NCBI GenBank assembly: GCA_023419535.1 | Contig: JAEZXX010000102.1 | Location: 1-18,420 of the forward strand | DNA from: Pseudomonadota bacterium | GTDB taxonomy: Bacteria > Pseudomonadota > Alphaproteobacteria > Rhizobiales > Rhizobiaceae | Length of the DNA stretch: 18,420 nt | Direction: 5' to 3' | The notes under the pieces: generated by a model | Database searches by the model: none | The model's input: only the letters and a program-made list of their open reading frames with translations | What the model was told of the DNA's origin: nothing | Translations under genes and position numbers: made by a program | Part shown: positions 15,574 to 18,420 of the stretch, piece by piece | Layout of the letters: every line of letters begins with the position of its first letter | Numbering within the stretch: the stretch's first letter is position 1

Positions 15574-17118
15574 CTATTCCGCGATGATCTTGTACCGCTC
15601 GCCCGGCACGACGCGCCCGCCGCCCTCCAGCCCGTTCAGGAGCCGGAAGAGGTCGGGTGCGCGGTCCACACCCTGCATGCGGGCGGCGAGCGAGGCCTGC
15701 GTATCGCCGGCGCGCGCCGTCACGATGCGGATGCGCAGCGGCTTGAGCGCCTCGCGCTCGGCGGGGGACATCACGCGGAAGGAGGCGGTGACCTGCGAGG
15801 AGATCCGATCGAGCGTCTGCGCCGAGGAGGAGGGCAGGGCGGTCAGGAACCGGTAGACCCGGCCGCCGATGCGCACGACGGTCACGTCGAAGACGTAGGC
15901 GCCCCCTTGGGCGCGCGCGGTCACCGCCTCGTGGCCGTTGATCGTCTGCGGGCGGATCGAGCCGCGGTCGAGCCCGCCGATCCAGCCGCTCGCAACGTAG
16001 TCCGTCAGGCTGGTGCGCTGCGGCAGTTCCACGCCGTCGAAGCGGATCGCGACGTCGCCGGGCCCTTCGGCGATCACCGCATCGGCCGTGTTGTTGATCA
16101 CGAAGCCCGGCGGCACGTCGTAGGTGATGCCGAGCGAGGGGTGGAAGAAGCTGCGCCCGCGCACATAGCCTTCGGTCGCCGTGTCGCCGAACAGCATGCC
16201 GTCGATGCCGTCGAGATAGCGGCTGCGGTCGGTGGTGCCGTGGCCCTGCGGGCCGAACTGCGCGGCGTGGCGCACGGCGAGCTGCACCCGCTGGGGCGCC
16301 GCCGGATGCGAGGCGAGGAAGTCGAGCTCGGGGTTCGACGCCTGGAAGGCGTTGCGGAAGCGCTGGAAGGATTCCATCGCCTCCAGGAAGCGCGAGGCCG
16401 CATAGGGATCGTATCCGGCGCGGCCGATCTGCTGGATGCCCAGCCCGTCGGCCTCCAGCTCCTGGTTGCGCGAGAAGCTGGCGAGGTTCAGCCGGTTGCG
16501 TGCCAGCGCCGCCTGGCCCGCGCGGTCGCCCGCCAGCACCTCGGTGACGACGCGGCCGGCGATCTCGGCCGCCTCCTCGCGCTGCTGGCGCTGGATGCCG
16601 TGATTGGCCGAGACATGCGCCATCTCGTGCGCGATGACGGCCGCGACCTCGGCGGAATCGTTGGCGAGCGCGAGCAGCCCGCGCGTCACGTAGAGATAGC
16701 CGCCCGGCAGCGCGAAGGCGTTGACGTTGGGCGAGTTCAGGACGGTGATGCGGTAGGCGCGGCCCGGATCGTCGGAGACGGCGGCGAGGCGCCCGACGAT
16801 GCCCGCGAGCATCCGCTCCAGCCGCTCGTCCGAGTAGGCGCCGCCGTACATGGCCAGGATGCGCGGGTGCTGCGAGCGCCCGATGGAGGACTGCGGGTCG
16901 TTCTGCTGGATGCCCTCGAAGGAGATCGGCTGGCGCGCCTGCGAGGGCATGTAGCCCGAGCGTACGTCGGGGGAGGCGGCGACCTCCTCGAACCCCTGGC
17001 CGATCGTGTTGCAGGCGGCGAGCGAAAGCGCGCCGGCGAGGACCGCGACGACGCGCAGGCCCGTGCCGGCCCAAAGATTGCGATCCCGCGCGCGCGGCGC
17101 CAGGGCCCCATGCCTCAT
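15574..17118 (-). CDS. M48-family metalloprotease, lipoprotein (BepA/YfgC-like)
   Basis: This 514-residue exported zinc protease probably has a role in periplasmic or outer-membrane protein quality control. The N-terminus has a basic stretch, a hydrophobic segment (21-35) and the lipobox LAAC with Cys36, predicting a lipoprotein. The M48 domain spans about 80-290, with FALPGGYLYVTRGLL (135-149), the zinc site HEMAH (164-168), and the third ligand E220 followed by D224 (NQELEADGLG). The late segment FLASHPAAPQRV (267-278) is also typical of the family. The C-terminal half (about 320-450) is an unassigned beta-rich region, and 461-514 resembles a LysM-like repeat (VTARAGDTQASLAARM to VVPGERYKII). 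An ATG at 17145 would add nine residues; I prefer 17118. It is convergent with rpoH2 and divergent from the thiamine kinase gene. Confidence 0.88.
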   Translation of the reverse strand: MRHGALAPRARDRNLWAGTGLRVVAVLAGALSLAACNTIGQGFEEVAASPDVRSGYMPSQARQPISFEGIQQNDPQSSIGRSQHPRILAMYGGAYSDERLERMLAGIVGRLAAVSDDPGRAYRITVLNSPNVNAFALPGGYLYVTRGLLALANDSAEVAAVIAHEMAHVSANHGIQRQQREEAAEIAGRVVTEVLAGDRAGQAALARNRLNLASFSRNQELEADGLGIQQIGRAGYDPYAASRFLEAMESFQRFRNAFQASNPELDFLASHPAAPQRVQLAVRHAAQFGPQGHGTTDRSRYLDGIDGMLFGDTATEGYVRGRSFFHPSLGITYDVPPGFVINNTADAVIAEGPGDVAIRFDGVELPQRTSLTDYVASGWIGGLDRGSIRPQTINGHEAVTARAQGGAYVFDVTVVRIGGRVYRFLTALPSSSAQTLDRISSQVTASFRVMSPAEREALKPLRIRIVTARAGDTQASLAARMQGVDRAPDLFRLLNGLEGGGRVVPGERYKIIAE

Positions 17119-17410
17119 CGAAATTACGGTCCCTCGTCCCCGCATGCTTGCAGCCCTTGGTACCGCATCCGCGCCTCGGCCGCACGGCCGCCCGCGCAAC
17201 AGCGGCGACAAAAACGCCGGAGCCGACGGCGATCCCCTTGCGGCAAGTCTATCCACGCGAAATCGGACCGAAATGCGGTACGATGGTGCCGATCCGCCGG
17301 GACGTCTGGACGTCGTTTCCCGTCCGCAACGCCAAGCCGGATCCGGACACCTACAGCGCCGCAGCCCGGAACCGATCCCGAGTCCAAGGCCCCCAGCACA
17401 AGGCCCCCGC

Positions 17411-18037
17411 ATGGAACGCTTCGCCATCCTTCTCGCCGGACGCGTCCGCCCGACGCCCGAGCTTGGCGCCGCGCTCCGGGACCGGCGGGTCATCGCCGCC
17501 GACGGGGGCATGGCGCATGCCGTCGCGCTCGACCTCCTGCCTGAGCTTTGGGTCGGCGATTTCGATTCGGCGCCGAACGGCCTGCCGGAGGGCCTGGCGG
17601 CGACCCCTCGGCGAACGGTCCCGCGCGACAAGGACGAGACCGACGGCGAACTGGCCGTGCGCACGGCGCTCGAACTCGGCGCCCGCGACATCCTCCTGGT
17701 CGGCGCGCTCGGCGGCGCCCGCAGCGATCACGCCTTCTCCAACCTCGTCCTGGCGCTGCGCCATGCCGAAGACGGCGTGCGGATCGAACTCTTCGACGGT
17801 GTCGAGCGCGGCCTGCCGCTCGGTCCGCTCCCGCTGCGCGTCGAGGCCCGGGCCGGTCAGGTCTTCTCCGTTCTCCTCTTCGGGCGCGCTCAGGGCCTGA
17901 CGATCCGGGGCGCGCGCTGGCCGCTGAGCGACGCGGATCTGCCCTTCGGCTCGACGCTCACGCAGTCGAACGAGGCGACGGGACCGATCGCGGCCGTCCT
18001 GGCGCGCGGCCGGGCACTTCTCCTCCTGCAGGCGTGA
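17411..18037 (+). CDS. thiN: Thiamine diphosphokinase
   Basis: This 208-residue enzyme transfers pyrophosphate from ATP to thiamine, giving thiamine diphosphate in the cytoplasm. The family motifs are all visible: AADGG (29-33), LWVGDFDS (46-53), DKDETDGELA (73-82) and GALGGARSDHAFSN (98-111) in the catalytic N-terminal domain. The C-terminal beta-sandwich thiamine-binding domain carries LTIRGARWPLSD and FGSTLTQSNEA. The start is the ATG at 17411, directly on the first strand. The frame is open far upstream, but the extra sequence has no likeness to the family. No thiamine riboswitch is apparent in the 292 bp in front of it, which fits a salvage or final-step enzyme. The tRNA gene follows 51 bp downstream. 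Confidence 0.92.
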   Translation: MERFAILLAGRVRPTPELGAALRDRRVIAADGGMAHAVALDLLPELWVGDFDSAPNGLPEGLAATPRRTVPRDKDETDGELAVRTALELGARDILLVGALGGARSDHAFSNLVLALRHAEDGVRIELFDGVERGLPLGPLPLRVEARAGQVFSVLLFGRAQGLTIRGARWPLSDADLPFGSTLTQSNEATGPIAAVLARGRALLLLQA

Positions 18038-18052
18038 CGGCCCGCGGCACCT

Positions 18053-18080
18053 TTGCAAACGGCGCCGGACAACTTATCCT
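18053..18080 (+). promoter_or_regulatory. Candidate promoter for tRNA-Arg
   Basis: TTGCAA (18053-18058) and TATCCT (18075-18080) are 16 bases apart, ending 8 bases before the tRNA. Position and composition fit, although each hexamer matches only 4 of 6 consensus bases. Confidence 0.45.
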
Positions 18081-18088
18081 GCAACGAG

Positions 18089-18165
18089 GGTCCCATAGCT
18101 CAGCAGGATAGAGCACCAGATTCCTAATCTGGGGGTCGTTGGTTCGAATCCAACTGGGATCACCA
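18089..18165 (+). tRNA. tRNA-Arg (anticodon CCU)
   Basis: A complete cloverleaf of 77 bases including an encoded CCA. The acceptor stem is GGTCCCA/TGGGATC with one G-T pair. The D arm is GCTC...GAGC. The anticodon stem CCAGA/TCTGG holds the loop TTCCTAA, giving anticodon CCT, which reads AGG. The T arm is GTTGG-TTCGAAT-CCAAC. The discriminator base is A. AGG is expected to be rare in so GC-rich a genome. No clear terminator follows. Confidence 0.95.
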
Positions 18166-18296
18166 GCAGAACCGAGTTCCGCGCCAGACGCTGCAGCGCC
18201 GGACCGATGACCGGAAGCGATCCTTTAGAATGTCTGATGCGTCGCTTCGAAAGGATAGAGCGACCTTTGGACGTGCGAACGGAGGCGTGGCTCCTA

Positions 18297-18420
18297 GAGC
18301 GTTTTCCGACTGGGTAGAGTCTCGGCGCGGTTCATGATTCAAGCTATCGACCGGAAGGGAAGCAGCGATGGCACGAGCTTTGTCGATTGATCTTCGGCAT
18401 CGGGTGTTGGCCGCGATGCG
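18297..18420 (+). mobile_element. Left part of an IS630-type insertion sequence (cut by window end)
   Basis: A transposase start of IS630 type is preceded by about 70 bases resembling the terminal inverted repeat common in Rhizobiales elements, beginning GAGCGTTTTCCGAC at 18297. It is flanked on the left by TA (18295-18296), the dinucleotide IS630 elements use as target. Base composition drops compared with the coding DNA to the left. The right end lies outside the window, so completeness and the duplicated TA cannot be checked. Confidence 0.6.
18368..18420 (+). CDS. IS630-type transposase, N-terminal fragment (runs off the window)
   Basis: Only 17 complete codons are visible, reading MARALSIDLRHRVLAAM. 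This is the usual beginning of IS630-family transposases of Rhizobiales, just ahead of their helix-turn-helix DNA-binding domain. GGAAGGGAAG upstream is a good ribosome binding site. The catalytic DDE part is not in the window, so intactness cannot be judged. Confidence 0.7.
   Translation, partial: MARALSIDLRHRVLAAM

Noticed and set aside
15469..17544. 691-codon plus-strand frame across the M48 protease gene
   Set aside because: Shadow of the protease; the translation is rich in Gly/Arg/Asp/Val with no motifs.
18220..18264. Inverted repeats ATCCTTT/AAAGGAT and GTCGCT/AGCGAC between the tRNA and IS630
   Set aside because: The two repeats overlap and exclude each other, are short, and lack a T tract; probably incidental or remnants of older insertions.

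Overview
The window looks like a piece of a high-GC alphaproteobacterial chromosome, most likely Hyphomicrobiales (Rhizobiales), possibly close to Aurantimonadaceae; the family-level guess is from general protein resemblance only. The pointers are an NrnC-type oligoribonuclease, the fdxA / carD / rpoH2 neighbourhood, an EcfG-type promoter in front of rpoH2, and rhizobial-style CTTGAC/CTATAT promoter spacing. Almost everything here is ordinary, intact chromosomal coding sequence. Only the last ~125 bases are clearly mobile DNA.

Layout. (1) 46-2430: a divergent pair, sqdB (UDP-sulfoquinovose synthase, minus) and a GT4 glycosyltransferase (plus), which suggests membrane glycolipid/sulfolipid synthesis. 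(2) 2546-6691: a GlxA/GbdR-type AraC regulator followed by a complete quaternary-amine ABC importer in the order ATPase, permease, binding protein, closed by a strong terminator. (3) 6766-7505: a promoter, a small unknown basic protein, rpsU starting at TTG, and a terminator. (4) 7563-9641: an RBBP9/YdeN-type hydrolase (minus) divergent from a GNAT acetyltransferase (plus), then nrnC (minus). (5) 9671-10774: pyrC (minus), just upstream of nrnC in the same direction. (6) 11072-15453: fdxA, carD and rpoH2 (all plus), with a minus-strand methyltransferase and a ~735-base non-coding region lying between fdxA and carD. (7) 15574-18037: a secreted M48 metalloprotease lipoprotein (minus) divergent from thiamine diphosphokinase (plus). 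(8) 18089-18420: tRNA-Arg(CCU), then the left end and first codons of an IS630-type element.

How the genes fit together. Several units are stress- or nutrient-linked: surrogate lipids (sqdB plus GT4), osmolyte uptake (ABC system plus regulator), and stress transcription (carD, and rpoH2 behind an apparent general-stress promoter, with a periplasmic protease next to it). The rest is housekeeping: pyrimidine synthesis, terminal RNA turnover, ribosomal protein S21, thiamine cofactor formation and a tRNA.

I did not find a clearly new multi-gene system. The best leads are regulatory (the rpoH2 promoter, repeated sites between sqdB and the glycosyltransferase, a 9-bp dyad between pyrC and fdxA, and the long carD leader), the methyltransferase lying inside the fdxA-carD-rpoH2 neighbourhood, and the tRNA-Arg/IS630 junction at the right edge.
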